A stretch of DNA of 26,857 nt from positions 1-26,857 of IMG/VR virus record IMGVR_UViG_3300027714_000101. One strand, 5' to 3'. The stretch comes from a virus. The position numbers and the translations under genes are program-made. Positions 16,327 to 24,878 of this stretch are shown here, piece after piece; positions within the stretch are counted from its first letter, which is position 1, and each line of letters starts with the position of its first letter. The notes under the pieces are model-generated. The model was given only the letters and a program-made list of their open reading frames with translations. It searched no databases and was not told the DNA's origin.

Positions 16327-17673
16327 ATGGCTGGTATTTTAACTGATACACTAAAAAGATTACTGCTCGATAAACTTGTTGCGGATGTTCAAGACGCCGC
16401 ACAGTACTACTATATTGGGATCGGTAACTCTATTGATTGGGACAGCTCTGATACGGCTCCTACACCTCTCAACTCTCAGAGAGAGGATCGCAATCTTCGA
16501 CTACAGCTTCAGTCTATCAAGTCGGGTGAGGACGTATCGTTTGTTATCCCCAGAAACAACTGGACTGCTGGTGCAATTTATGGCGGGTTTGATGACAATT
16601 CTGTAAGCCATCCCACAACACCATACTTTGTTATTACTGATGACAACGCAGTGTATATGTGTATCAAGCAAGGTAGAGATGCCAATGGCGCAGCTGTTGC
16701 ATCCACTGTTAAGCCCAGTGGAGCTTCTGTTAAATCATTCTTGGTAGCGGATGGATATATTTGGAAGTTCCTCTATACACTAACAGCGGGCGATGCTAAT
16801 AAGTTCCTATCTGCCAACTTCATCCCTGTCAAACTTATTGCCTCTACAGACAGTGCATCACCAGCTGCTGATGTTGAGCAAAAGGGTGTTCAGGACGCGG
16901 CCGTATCTGGCCAAATTGGCTCTATTCAAATTATTAGCGGTGGTACGGGATATGCATCAGCCCCGACTGTAACAGTTAGTGGTGATGGTGACAGTTGTAC
17001 TGCAACGGCTATTATTAGCGGCGGCGCAGTAGTAGATATTAAACTTGATTCAGATGGCACTGGTGATGTTAAGCACGGTTCTGGATATACAAAAGCTACA
17101 ATAGTATTCAATAGTGGCGCTGCAACAGCTAGAGTTTCGTTATCACCTAAAAACGGATTTGGGTCTGATCCGAGGCAAGACGTTCGTGCAAAAGCAGTGA
17201 TGTTCAACACCAAGCCCAATGGTATAGAGACAGGGAAGTTCATTGTAGGTAACGATTTCAGACAGATTGCTTTGATCAAGAATCCTTTGATTCCTTCGAC
17301 CGATTCTGACTTCACTCAATCAGCTGGATTTGGTTTATCAGCACTAAAACTTTCAGCAGTGTCGACAGCGTATTCTGCAGACAAGACAATCCTCGGTGGG
17401 TCTTCTGGCGCCAAAGCATATGTCGATACATATGCATCCAACACAATATATTATCACCAAACAGAAACAACAGGTTTTACATCATTTACAGCGGGCGAAG
17501 CACTAACAGAGACTGACGGCTCAGGTAGTGGTACATTGGATAGTGCTTCAACATGGCTCACAGGCGATATAGATATTGTTGGATCAGGCGACATTCTTTA
17601 CGTAGAGAACAGAGCTGCTATTTTACGATCAGCTGACCAAACCGAAGATATAAAAATCGTCATCCAATTATAA
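16327..17673 (+). CDS. 8: Baseplate wedge protein gp8-like
   Basis: The first about 185 residues of this 448-residue protein align with T4 gp8: a start with LLLDKLVADVQDAAQYYYIGIG, VIPRNNWTAGAIYGGFDD (about 72-89), YMCIKQGRDANG and ADGYIWKFLYTLT (about 141-153). The C-terminus (DILYVENRAAILRSADQTED, then IKIVIQL) is the conserved end in marine gp8 relatives. Two insertions enlarge it beyond T4 gp8 (334 residues): GGTGYASAPTVTVSG and GSGYTKATIVFNSG repeats (about 204-265), and an SSGAKAYV ... FTAGEALTE module (about 354-405). T4 gp8 is a dimer on the wedge periphery that contacts gp6, gp7 and gp10. An AGGATAA ribosome site precedes the ATG. Confidence 0.8.
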   Translation: MAGILTDTLKRLLLDKLVADVQDAAQYYYIGIGNSIDWDSSDTAPTPLNSQREDRNLRLQLQSIKSGEDVSFVIPRNNWTAGAIYGGFDDNSVSHPTTPYFVITDDNAVYMCIKQGRDANGAAVASTVKPSGASVKSFLVADGYIWKFLYTLTAGDANKFLSANFIPVKLIASTDSASPAADVEQKGVQDAAVSGQIGSIQIISGGTGYASAPTVTVSGDGDSCTATAIISGGAVVDIKLDSDGTGDVKHGSGYTKATIVFNSGAATARVSLSPKNGFGSDPRQDVRAKAVMFNTKPNGIETGKFIVGNDFRQIALIKNPLIPSTDSDFTQSAGFGLSALKLSAVSTAYSADKTILGGSSGAKAYVDTYASNTIYYHQTETTGFTSFTAGEALTETDGSGSGTLDSASTWLTGDIDIVGSGDILYVENRAAILRSADQTEDIKIVIQL

Positions 17674-17687
17674 GGTATTGAAGACAA

Positions 17688-20600
17688 ATGGTTACCAATA
17701 TAACAAGCACCACATTTAGTCAGTCATACAATGACGATTTTGCTGATAGCGACAACTATCACAGAATATTGTTTAACGATGGTAAAGCTCTACAAGCAAG
17801 AGAATTAACTCAACTTCAAACTATTATTCAGAAAGAAGCTGAGCAACATGCTAGGTTTATGTTTAAAGAAGGCGCCCCGATCCACTCTGGCGGCGCTTCT
17901 GTAAACAACCGTTATGAGTATGCAAAACTAAACACCACCACATACTCACTGCCAGCTACATCTTCTACATTAATCGGTGAAACATTTTCAGGATTAACTT
18001 CAACAGTTAAAGTTCGTATTGTGGAAATTAGTCCAGCCGTTGGGTCAGATCCAGCCACTATTCATATCGAATATGTCAACAACAACTCAGTTACTGGAAC
18101 TACAAGTCCAGTTAGATTGACGGCGGGCGAAGTTCTTAACGGTGATGTTAGTGGGACAAACCTACAAGTACAAACAACCAACACGACTGCTAACCCAGCT
18201 GTAGGTAGAGGTACTCAGCTGACTACCCTACAAAGCACATTCTTTGTCTCTGGGCACTTTGTATTCTCACCTAAGCAATCCATTATTATATCAAAGTATT
18301 CTGATGTCCCCGATGCGACTATTGGTTTCACTGTAACAGAAAGCATTGTAACTGCCGGTGACGATAGTGCTTTGTATGATAACAGCGGGGCTACTCCAAA
18401 CCTTACAGCCCCAGGTGCTGATCGTTATAGGATTACACTCAGTCTTACAAATAAAACATCCGTTGCTGCTGGCACAACATTCATCCCTTCATACACCATT
18501 ACAAATGGTCTGATGGCCCAACAAAAAGCTGCAGGTGATGAAAGTCTAAACATCCTTGGCGACATAATAGCTAAACGGACATTTGAAGAGTCTGGTAGCT
18601 ATACTGTAAGACCTTTTATTGTTAAGACAAAAGACAATGACTCAGATGCAACTAGACTTGATATTACAATTGGTAGTGGCACTGCATATGTAAACGGTCA
18701 TAGATATGAATCGTTATCTCCATCGAAGATTATTATTACCAAGCCTAGAACAACAGAAACTATTAATAACGATGTTGTAGCGGCTGAATACGGCAACTAT
18801 GTTCTTGCTCAGACAATCTTGGGTCTTCCTAATGTCACAACGCTTGCTGCAGTCAATCTAAGATCAGCAGCCACACATGGTGGTTCTACAATTGGTACTG
18901 CTAGAGTAAGATCAGTCGAAAATGTTGGCGCAGGTTCAAACGGTGTTGTTCAATATCGCTTGTACCTTTTTGATGTTGTTATGTCAGGAGCTAATAACTT
19001 TAGCGCTGTAAGAAGTGTTGGGACAAGCACAGTTAATTATGCTGACCTTCTTCTTGTAAACAGTGTTGCTGTGCTACACGATACAGCCAACAATAACCTA
19101 TTCTTTCCTTTACCAAAAGAAAGACCACAATCACTGACAGACATTTCGTTACAAGTACAGAGACTGTTTACTGGCACAACAAGTGGTTCAGCCACAATGC
19201 AGTTCACATTGTCCGCAACTGGCGAGACCTTTGCTAACAGTAATGATTGGTTAATTTCGACAGACAGCTCTGGTGTACACGATACCATTGCAATAACAGC
19301 TGGCGGGAATGGCACAGCTGCTGTAACTCTTGGTACTCTTGCTAAAAGCTCTGCTGTCACAATGGTGGGGTATGTCAATAAAGGTTCCGCAACAGTTAAG
19401 ACTAAAACACTGACTAACGCTACTGCTACTTTGACTCCTGAATCTGACGACAGTGTTGAGCTTGCTAAAGCGGACATCTATAGAATCAATGCTGTAAAAG
19501 ACGCAGTTGTTGGCGGTAATGATATCACACGTTATTACATTCTTGATAATGGCCAACGAGATAACTTCTACGCAGAAGGTAAATTGCTACTGCGTTCTGG
19601 ATTCAGCGCTCCAGCTGGTAATGTATATGTAGACTATGACTTTTTTGTTCATGGTGCATCTGGCGACTTCTTTGCTGCCAACTCTTACACTGGCCAAGTT
19701 GAATATGAAGACATTCCTTCACATAGACAGAAGAATGGTCAAACCATTCAATTGAGAGATCATCTTGACTTTAGATCAAGAAAGGCAAATACTGTCAACG
19801 ACTTTACAAGTACTGGAGCAATCCGAGTAGAGCTTCCGGCCAACACTGACTTGGTTACATCTGATATAAGTTATTATAAAGGACAGGCGTTTAGAATTGT
19901 ACTCAGAGATGATGGTGTGTTTGAAGCTGTAGCAAATACGCCAGCGGTGTATCCGCAATTTCCAAGAGACATTCCAATACATTCTATGGAACTTTATCGT
20001 CTAACAGCAAATCCATACACACTGTCAGAGTCTGATGTTGCGTTGACATATGTCGACAACAGACGCTATACTATGAGAGACATTGCTGATCTTGACACAC
20101 GCGTTTCTAAAATTGAAGAAATAACAACATTAAACATGCTTGAGTTAGAAACAAGTGTGTTGGAAGTATTAGACTCTGCTGGTAATAATCGTCTTAAAGT
20201 AGGTCTAAGCGCAGACAATTTCACAAGTCACTTCCAAAGCGCTACAGAAAGCATAGAGTACAAGGCTTCGACTGATGTATTTGCTAGAGAGCTGAGAACA
20301 CCATTTGTATCTAGATCATCAGAGCTAGTTTATGACAGTGACAACTCTGATCTGGTATCATTAATTGGCGATACAGTGTATCCATTATACACTGAAGAAG
20401 TTTACATTGACAATAGCCAAGCAAATGAAACTGAATCAGTAAACGCTTTTAACTTGGGTGTAACTGTTGGCTCAATCAAACTATCGCCTTCTTCAGACAC
20501 TTGGTTTGACACTGCAAGAGCGCCAGATAGGATTATTGATGGTGGTTTCCTACTTGATACTTCTAATGCTTCTATGTGGAACGATTGGGGATTCAACTGG

Positions 20601-21434
20601 TCTGGTATTACTGAGAGTTCGCTAAAAGATAACTACTCAGCTACTCAGACTAAAAAGGCTGGTAGAACAACTACAACTGTTACTAATAAAATCAGTACCG
20701 AGGAAATGGTTGCCACCTCAATGGGCGATAGTATTCTTTACGAAACATCTATCCAGTATATGAGAAACAGGTTTATCTTCTTCAAGGCTCAAGGACTCAG
20801 ACCTAATACAAGATACTTCCCATTCTTTAATGGGATTGATGTTTCTAGTTGGGTCAATGCTGGTTCTGGTAAGTTTGAATACTTTTCAACATTGGGCACC
20901 GCATCCGACTTCCTTGATCCCGGCCAGAAATATAAAAACAATACAGGGTTTCCGTCAGCGCTTGGTGGAGCAACAGCTTCTATTGTTAGTGACACAGAAG
21001 GCGTGGTCGAAGGTATATTCTTTGTACCAAACAGAGATGACATTAAGTTCTTGACTGGTGACAGACTATTCCAGCTTATAGATATTAGCACAACTAAGCT
21101 AGCAGACGCTACTTCATATGCATCAACAATGTTTACTTCTGCTGGTACACTGCAACATTATCAAGAAGCTATTAAACATACTCGTAAGTATGTTGTCCAA
21201 GGAACTGTTTCAGCCTATACTGAACCTGCACCACAACCAAACGTAAGCTCACCATCTAATAATGATAAAGACCAGTCGTGGACAGTAGGCGGTAACGCAC
21301 ACGAGCCGTTTGGATCAGCATTGAACCCCGATGTACCAAGTAATCCTAATAGACCAAGGCCAAAAGTGTATAAAACTACCAATACTTATCGTCCCAACAC
21401 TGGCATGCATGCCACCGGTGGCGGTGTCCGATGA
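17688..21434 (+). CDS. Large DUF4815-type tail/baseplate protein
   Basis: The 1248-residue protein has the N-terminus typical of DUF4815 proteins of marine T4-like phages: SQSYNDDFADSDNYHRILF, then NDGKALQARELTQLQTIIQ. Other landmarks are FEESGSYTVRPFIV and YVNGHRYE (about 297-345), HRQKNGQTIQLRDHLDFRSR (about 680-700), a helical stretch RVSKIEEITTLNMLELETS (about 806-824), and LRPNTRYFPFFNGIDVSSWV (about 1035-1055). The end is a Pro/Asn-rich tail. Residues about 95-158 hold a beta module also present in gp53 and gp8. DUF4815 proteins are virion components placed with peripheral baseplate genes; exact position is unknown to me. Related proteins often continue into a PIAQTF-type domain, which here begins the next gene. 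Three in-frame stops (TGA, TAG, TAA) lie between the two. Confidence 0.75.
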   Translation: MVTNITSTTFSQSYNDDFADSDNYHRILFNDGKALQARELTQLQTIIQKEAEQHARFMFKEGAPIHSGGASVNNRYEYAKLNTTTYSLPATSSTLIGETFSGLTSTVKVRIVEISPAVGSDPATIHIEYVNNNSVTGTTSPVRLTAGEVLNGDVSGTNLQVQTTNTTANPAVGRGTQLTTLQSTFFVSGHFVFSPKQSIIISKYSDVPDATIGFTVTESIVTAGDDSALYDNSGATPNLTAPGADRYRITLSLTNKTSVAAGTTFIPSYTITNGLMAQQKAAGDESLNILGDIIAKRTFEESGSYTVRPFIVKTKDNDSDATRLDITIGSGTAYVNGHRYESLSPSKIIITKPRTTETINNDVVAAEYGNYVLAQTILGLPNVTTLAAVNLRSAATHGGSTIGTARVRSVENVGAGSNGVVQYRLYLFDVVMSGANNFSAVRSVGTSTVNYADLLLVNSVAVLHDTANNNLFFPLPKERPQSLTDISLQVQRLFTGTTSGSATMQFTLSATGETFANSNDWLISTDSSGVHDTIAITAGGNGTAAVTLGTLAKSSAVTMVGYVNKGSATVKTKTLTNATATLTPESDDSVELAKADIYRINAVKDAVVGGNDITRYYILDNGQRDNFYAEGKLLLRSGFSAPAGNVYVDYDFFVHGASGDFFAANSYTGQVEYEDIPSHRQKNGQTIQLRDHLDFRSRKANTVNDFTSTGAIRVELPANTDLVTSDISYYKGQAFRIVLRDDGVFEAVANTPAVYPQFPRDIPIHSMELYRLTANPYTLSESDVALTYVDNRRYTMRDIADLDTRVSKIEEITTLNMLELETSVLEVLDSAGNNRLKVGLSADNFTSHFQSATESIEYKASTDVFARELRTPFVSRSSELVYDSDNSDLVSLIGDTVYPLYTEEVYIDNSQANETESVNAFNLGVTVGSIKLSPSSDTWFDTARAPDRIIDGGFLLDTSNASMWNDWGFNWSGITESSLKDNYSATQTKKAGRTTTTVTNKISTEEMVATSMGDSILYETSIQYMRNRFIFFKAQGLRPNTRYFPFFNGIDVSSWVNAGSGKFEYFSTLGTASDFLDPGQKYKNNTGFPSALGGATASIVSDTEGVVEGIFFVPNRDDIKFLTGDRLFQLIDISTTKLADATSYASTMFTSAGTLQHYQEAIKHTRKYVVQGTVSAYTEPAPQPNVSSPSNNDKDQSWTVGGNAHEPFGSALNPDVPSNPNRPRPKVYKTTNTYRPNTGMHATGGGVR

Positions 21435-21444
21435 TCGGCGGTGG
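21401..21444. repeat. Cluster of nested GC-rich palindromes at the end of the DUF4815 gene
   Basis: Three overlapping inverted repeats lie in 44 bases: TGGCATGCATGCCA (21401-21414, perfect), CCACCGGTGG (21412-21421, perfect) and CCGAT-G-ATCGG (21428-21438), which holds the TGA stop codon. CCACCG (21412-21417) also pairs with CGGTGG (21439-21444), followed by GTTTTA. This could work as a weak terminator or a recombination spot. It is strikingly GC-rich for the genome. Confidence 0.5.
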
Positions 21445-21476
21445 GTTTTAATGATAAATTTTAGAGAGAATAACAA

Positions 21477-23084
21477 ATGTCAATAAATCAAAATGTGATT
21501 AGTTTAAATCCTATTGCTCAAACTTTTGTTGTTAACAGTGCTTCCGGCGCTTACCTCACAAAGGTCGGACTGTACTTTTCGAGTAAAGCACCATCTGGTG
21601 ATCTTCCTGTACAAATTCATATTCGTCCAGCGTTTGATGGCGCACCAGACTCAACAAAAATTATTGAGAACTCTATTGTTTATAAGGGATCAAGTTCAAT
21701 CACAACTTCGGCCGCTGCGACTGTCGAAACAACTTTTTCATTTGATGAGCCTGTATTTGTCGAGGGTGGAAAACAGTATGCTATTATAATTACTTCGAAT
21801 GCCATTGCTAATGGGTATAAAGTGTGGACATCTAGGCTGGGTGAATTTGAATTGGGAAGCACTACAAAAAGAATCCAAACTGATCCTTATTCCGGAGTAT
21901 TTTTTAAGTCATCAAACGGTTCGCACTTTGAAGCTGATCACACAAAAGACTTAACATTTAAAATTTACAGAGCAAAATTTAATAATGTGTTTGGAAATGT
22001 GCGATTAAACGCTGCACCTCCTGCACCCAAGCTATTGCCATCAGACCCTTTGCTATTTGCTGCTGGCGATGCAACCGTTACCGTATCTCACAGCAACCAC
22101 GGTTTCCAAGTAAATGATACTGTAACAGTATCTTCTGATTCATCAGGCATTAGTCTTACAACAGTTGTCAATGGTGTTCTTGGGGCAAGTATATTGGGCG
22201 CTAGAACTGTCACGCACATTGATGCAACCGGATATCGATTCGAGATGGATAGTGCTGCTGACTCGGCAGTGTTTGGTGGCGGTGGTGGTATCTTGGCTAC
22301 CGAGCAATACATCATGGATGCATTCAAACCCAACATTGAAGTAATGGTGCCCCCCACAACCAATGTTCAATATTCAGCAACTCTAACTAGCTCAAAATCG
22401 TATGCTGGGGGAGAGACTGCTTATGGTACAATTGAAGACGAATTGATATCCAATAAAGAAAACAACTTCATGATTAACCCACAAGTCATTGCGTCTGCTG
22501 TTAGGGACGCAGCGTTGAGCAGAGCATCCACATTCTTTACCGTGGAAACAACATCATATGACGACTTTGTTGCGCCAACAGTAGACTTGCAACGTGCTTC
22601 TATTATTAGTATTCATAACATTATTGATAACCAAGACTCAGCAGCCACATCTGGATTTAACGTCCCGCTATCATGGGTAGATGAAACTACATCTAACTTT
22701 GGGTCAGCCATTGCCAAACATGTTACCAACCCCATCACACTTGCTGAGCCAGCTACAGGCATTAAAATCCTTGTCGATGCAAACAGACCAAACGCTGCTG
22801 GGTTCAGCATGTATTTTAGAACACTTCCTACTGGTGCAGATACACCAATTGAAGATGTTGCATGGGTAAAGGCTTCAAACATTGAACCATCATCGAACTA
22901 TAATAACACTCCTTCAGATAACAATCCAAGCATCTTTAGAGAATACCGATATACGGTTGGCGGCGACTTTATTGGAGCATTGACACCATTCAGTGTATAT
23001 CAAGCAAAGATTGTTATGCTCTCGACATCTTCGACTGATGTACCTAGGTTTAAATCATTGAGAACAATTGCACTGGGAACATAA
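21477..23084 (+). CDS. Tail/baseplate structural protein (PIAQTF-type, probable split C-terminal half of the DUF4815 protein)
   Basis: The 535-residue protein opens with ISLNPIAQTFVVNSASGAYL and TKVGLYFSSKAPSGDLPVQI, then HIRP and FDEPVFVEGGKQYAIIITSN. This is the jelly-roll-like domain I know as the C-terminal part of large marine-phage tail proteins. A later segment TDPYSGVFFKSSNGSHFEAD and the hydrophobic TLTSSKSYAGGET fit a beta-rich capsid-exterior protein. It is in the same reading frame as the DUF4815 gene but separated by three stop codons and 42 nt, with its own AGAGAG ribosome site, so it is a true separate gene. It presumably packs with the DUF4815 product. The stop overlaps the next ATG by one base. 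Confidence 0.68.
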   Translation: MSINQNVISLNPIAQTFVVNSASGAYLTKVGLYFSSKAPSGDLPVQIHIRPAFDGAPDSTKIIENSIVYKGSSSITTSAAATVETTFSFDEPVFVEGGKQYAIIITSNAIANGYKVWTSRLGEFELGSTTKRIQTDPYSGVFFKSSNGSHFEADHTKDLTFKIYRAKFNNVFGNVRLNAAPPAPKLLPSDPLLFAAGDATVTVSHSNHGFQVNDTVTVSSDSSGISLTTVVNGVLGASILGARTVTHIDATGYRFEMDSAADSAVFGGGGGILATEQYIMDAFKPNIEVMVPPTTNVQYSATLTSSKSYAGGETAYGTIEDELISNKENNFMINPQVIASAVRDAALSRASTFFTVETTSYDDFVAPTVDLQRASIISIHNIIDNQDSAATSGFNVPLSWVDETTSNFGSAIAKHVTNPITLAEPATGIKILVDANRPNAAGFSMYFRTLPTGADTPIEDVAWVKASNIEPSSNYNNTPSDNNPSIFREYRYTVGGDFIGALTPFSVYQAKIVMLSTSSTDVPRFKSLRTIALGT

Positions 23085-23299
23085 TGGATTTAATTAAAGT
23101 TGAAGGACACCCAAATCTTGCGAGGGATGTAAAATCGGGCGCAATAATTAATATAAATACAACTGAAGCTGGAAGGATCAAAGAGATGAGATTCCAACAG
23201 CGGGCGTTAAAGAAAACGCAAGAACAAGAGATTAACCAGCTTAAAAGTGATGTATCTGATATCAAGATGATGTTGAGCAAAATAGTAGAGAAGTTATAG
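23084..23299 (+). CDS. Small coiled-coil protein of marine T4-like phages
   Basis: This 71-residue protein starts MDLIKVEGHPNLARDVKSGA, a beginning I associate with small proteins near tail genes in T4-like phages, with no assigned role. The second half (about 33-71) is a predicted coiled coil with heptad-like hydrophobics (INQLKSDVSDIKMMLSKIVE). It overlaps the previous stop by one base and its own stop abuts the next ATG, so it is embedded in the structural operon and probably expressed with it. It may be a linker or an assembly factor for the fibre that follows. Confidence 0.62.
   Translation: MDLIKVEGHPNLARDVKSGAIININTTEAGRIKEMRFQQRALKKTQEQEINQLKSDVSDIKMMLSKIVEKL
23152..23159 (+). promoter_or_regulatory. 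Possible intragenic late promoter (TATAAATA)
   Basis: An exact TATAAATA occurs inside the 71-residue gene, 140 nt before the next ATG (23300). It could give extra transcript for the small fibre-like and repeat-fibre genes. As an AT-rich octamer within codons it may be chance. Confidence 0.25.
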
Positions 23300-23602
23300 A
23301 TGTCACTAATCAATGTAGACCTCTCCGATACCATTGCTAGTTGGAGAAGCAAAACAAACCAACTAGGTAGCAATCTAGGCGATTTAGCCCTGTTGACAAC
23401 ATCTGTCGATTCTGATATAGTGGGAGCAATTAATAGTCTGAAAGCCGCAGACAGCGCTTCTATTACAGCCCTAGATAGTGATATAGGTACGTTAGCTTCG
23501 TTGACTACAACGGACAAATCAGATATAGTATCAGCAGTCAATGAGCTCGATAGAAGATCAATAGATGTTTTCAACGCCGCTGGCGTTTTGCTAAATTCGT
23601 AA
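23300..23602 (+). CDS. Small fibre-base-like protein with a tandem repeat
   Basis: This 100-residue protein contains two similar units: LALLTTSVDSDIVGAINSLK (about 29-48) and LASLTTTDKSDIVSAVNELD (about 65-84), each with an SDIV(G/S)A(I/V)N core. This motif occurs in N-terminal parts of marine phage tail fibres, where it forms short helical bundles. Here it stands alone with no shaft or head, so the protein may be an adapter between the baseplate and the repeat-rich fibre that follows 17 nt later. It begins directly after the previous stop. Confidence 0.62.
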   Translation: MSLINVDLSDTIASWRSKTNQLGSNLGDLALLTTSVDSDIVGAINSLKAADSASITALDSDIGTLASLTTTDKSDIVSAVNELDRRSIDVFNAAGVLLNS

Positions 23603-23619
23603 GATAGGATAGATTAGAT

Positions 23620-24849
23620 ATGGTCGCTACTTTAAAACTTAATGCTACCGATGCTGGTGATGTCAAAGAAATGACCACCACAGAAGAGCAGTATCTTGCT
23701 TATCAGGCTGGACTTCAACTAGCTGCTATGAATGCAAATGGTGTAGGTGCGCTAGACGCTGCTACGGGCGGCACGACAGTGGGTACTTATTCTAACACTT
23801 TCTACAACCAAGCGATTGGTACACACCCTGGTTCGGGTTTGTCTATAGGAACAACAAACACTTCTCTATATCAAAACACTGGTGCAACCGCTGACTATAC
23901 TGACGGTAACTTCCATCGTCCCATCAAGCAGTATAGCAACGTAAATTTTAAAGAATTAACTGATGCTGAAATGAATGAAGTTGTTGATAGACTTTCAACA
24001 TATTTGTATACCAATGACTATCCTGGATCATACTATCTCGCATCTAGTGCGCCTTCTTCTGCCTATGACACTCACTTATCTAATGTATTTGTGGATACGC
24101 AGGCCTCTAACGGTAGCACAATCAACTATAGCATATATCAACGCCAGTCAATTACTGCTCCAACAGCTGTTCTTCCTATCAAGCTAGAGGGTACTGATGG
24201 CACTATCAAACAGATGTCGGCCGCTGAAATTAAAGAGACTTTTGGCCAATGGATGAAAACGAGAGTATCTGTTGCCAACTCTATTGGTAATTACCAACTC
24301 AGAAACTCTGGTGCTGGGGCCCCATCCGCCACAGGTACTTGGGCAGCCAAAGGTACAGCAACAGATACTCGGAAAGCATCGAGTGATGTTAACTACTCTG
24401 CTGCGTACTCTGCTGCGTACTCTGGTGCGTATACATCGAACTATACTCAAGCCTTTACCGGTGATTTTACTGGTAACTTTACCGGTAACTATACAGGCAA
24501 CTATACAGGCAACTATGTCGGGAACTATAACAACCCCACTACACGCCCAGGCTTCTATGCCAGATATAGATATTATCAAGTATCGCCAAGTCAGTTTGGG
24601 TCATATATTGGCTACTATGCGATCACATACTATGGAAATGCTAACTATGTAGGTACATACTCGGCCGATTATTCCGCTGCCTATTCTGCTGACTATACAC
24701 AAAACTTTACCCAAGTGTTCACTGGCGACTTTGTTGGTAACTTTACTGGTGCATATACTGGTAACTACACCGGCAACTATGCTGGTGAAACAATTGCCAG
24801 TAGTAATGCTACAATTGAAACATACACGTTATATGTAAGAGTATCGTAA
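23620..24849 (+). CDS. Repeat-rich tail fibre protein with period-4 aromatic repeats
   Basis: The start of this 409-residue protein (ATLKLNATDAGDVKEMTTTE) is echoed at about 187-204 (IKLEGTDGTIKQMSAAEI), so an attachment module appears duplicated. Residues 259-303 and 343-387 are two blocks of twelve 4-residue units, each with Tyr or Phe every fourth position (YSAA, YTQA, FTGD, FTGN, YTGN). Both blocks run in the same order from YSAx to YTGN. Between them is a Tyr-rich segment (RPGFYARYRYYQ). Such regular repeats suit a solenoid fibre shaft with stacked aromatic rows. Similar YTGN repeats occur in other marine T4-like phages. It is the most likely receptor-binding or fibre-shaft protein in the window and may help set host range. 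AGGATAGATTAGAT precedes the ATG. Confidence 0.75.
   Translation: MVATLKLNATDAGDVKEMTTTEEQYLAYQAGLQLAAMNANGVGALDAATGGTTVGTYSNTFYNQAIGTHPGSGLSIGTTNTSLYQNTGATADYTDGNFHRPIKQYSNVNFKELTDAEMNEVVDRLSTYLYTNDYPGSYYLASSAPSSAYDTHLSNVFVDTQASNGSTINYSIYQRQSITAPTAVLPIKLEGTDGTIKQMSAAEIKETFGQWMKTRVSVANSIGNYQLRNSGAGAPSATGTWAAKGTATDTRKASSDVNYSAAYSAAYSGAYTSNYTQAFTGDFTGNFTGNYTGNYTGNYVGNYNNPTTRPGFYARYRYYQVSPSQFGSYIGYYAITYYGNANYVGTYSADYSAAYSADYTQNFTQVFTGDFVGNFTGAYTGNYTGNYAGETIASSNATIETYTLYVRVS
24391..24534 (+). repeat. Period-12 nucleotide tandem repeat, block 1 of the fibre gene
   Basis: About twelve degenerate 12-base units (for example aactatacaggc, repeated nearly exactly) encode the four-residue aromatic repeats at residues 259-304. 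Codons differ between units, so the repeat is held mainly at protein level. Confidence 0.8.
24634..24786 (+). repeat. Period-12 nucleotide tandem repeat, block 2 of the fibre gene
   Basis: A second set of about twelve 12-base units encodes residues 343-389. The order of unit types matches block 1, although codons have diverged, indicating an old duplication of the whole block. Confidence 0.78.
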
Positions 24850-24878
24850 TTTAAATTATTAAAAACTATGGAGAATGA

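Noticed and set aside
21453-21460. GATAAATT as a late promoter before the PIAQTF-type gene
   Set aside because: Only six of eight positions match the core, while the other sites in this window are exact.
21432-21476. Stop-codon readthrough joining the DUF4815 gene to the next
   Set aside because: Three different stops occur in frame before the second gene's own ATG and ribosome site, so readthrough is improbable.
23050-23574. Minus-strand open frame of 174 codons
   Set aside because: It lies opposite two small plus-strand genes with linked start and stop codons; the antisense protein is Ser/Leu-rich noise.
24184-24652. Other-frame open frames over the fibre repeats
   Set aside because: Repeat-driven shadow frames on both strands; the fibre frame alone has a regular protein pattern and a ribosome site.
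24391-24786. CRISPR-like array
   Set aside because: The 12-base repeats are in frame, degenerate and have no spacers; they encode a four-residue protein repeat.
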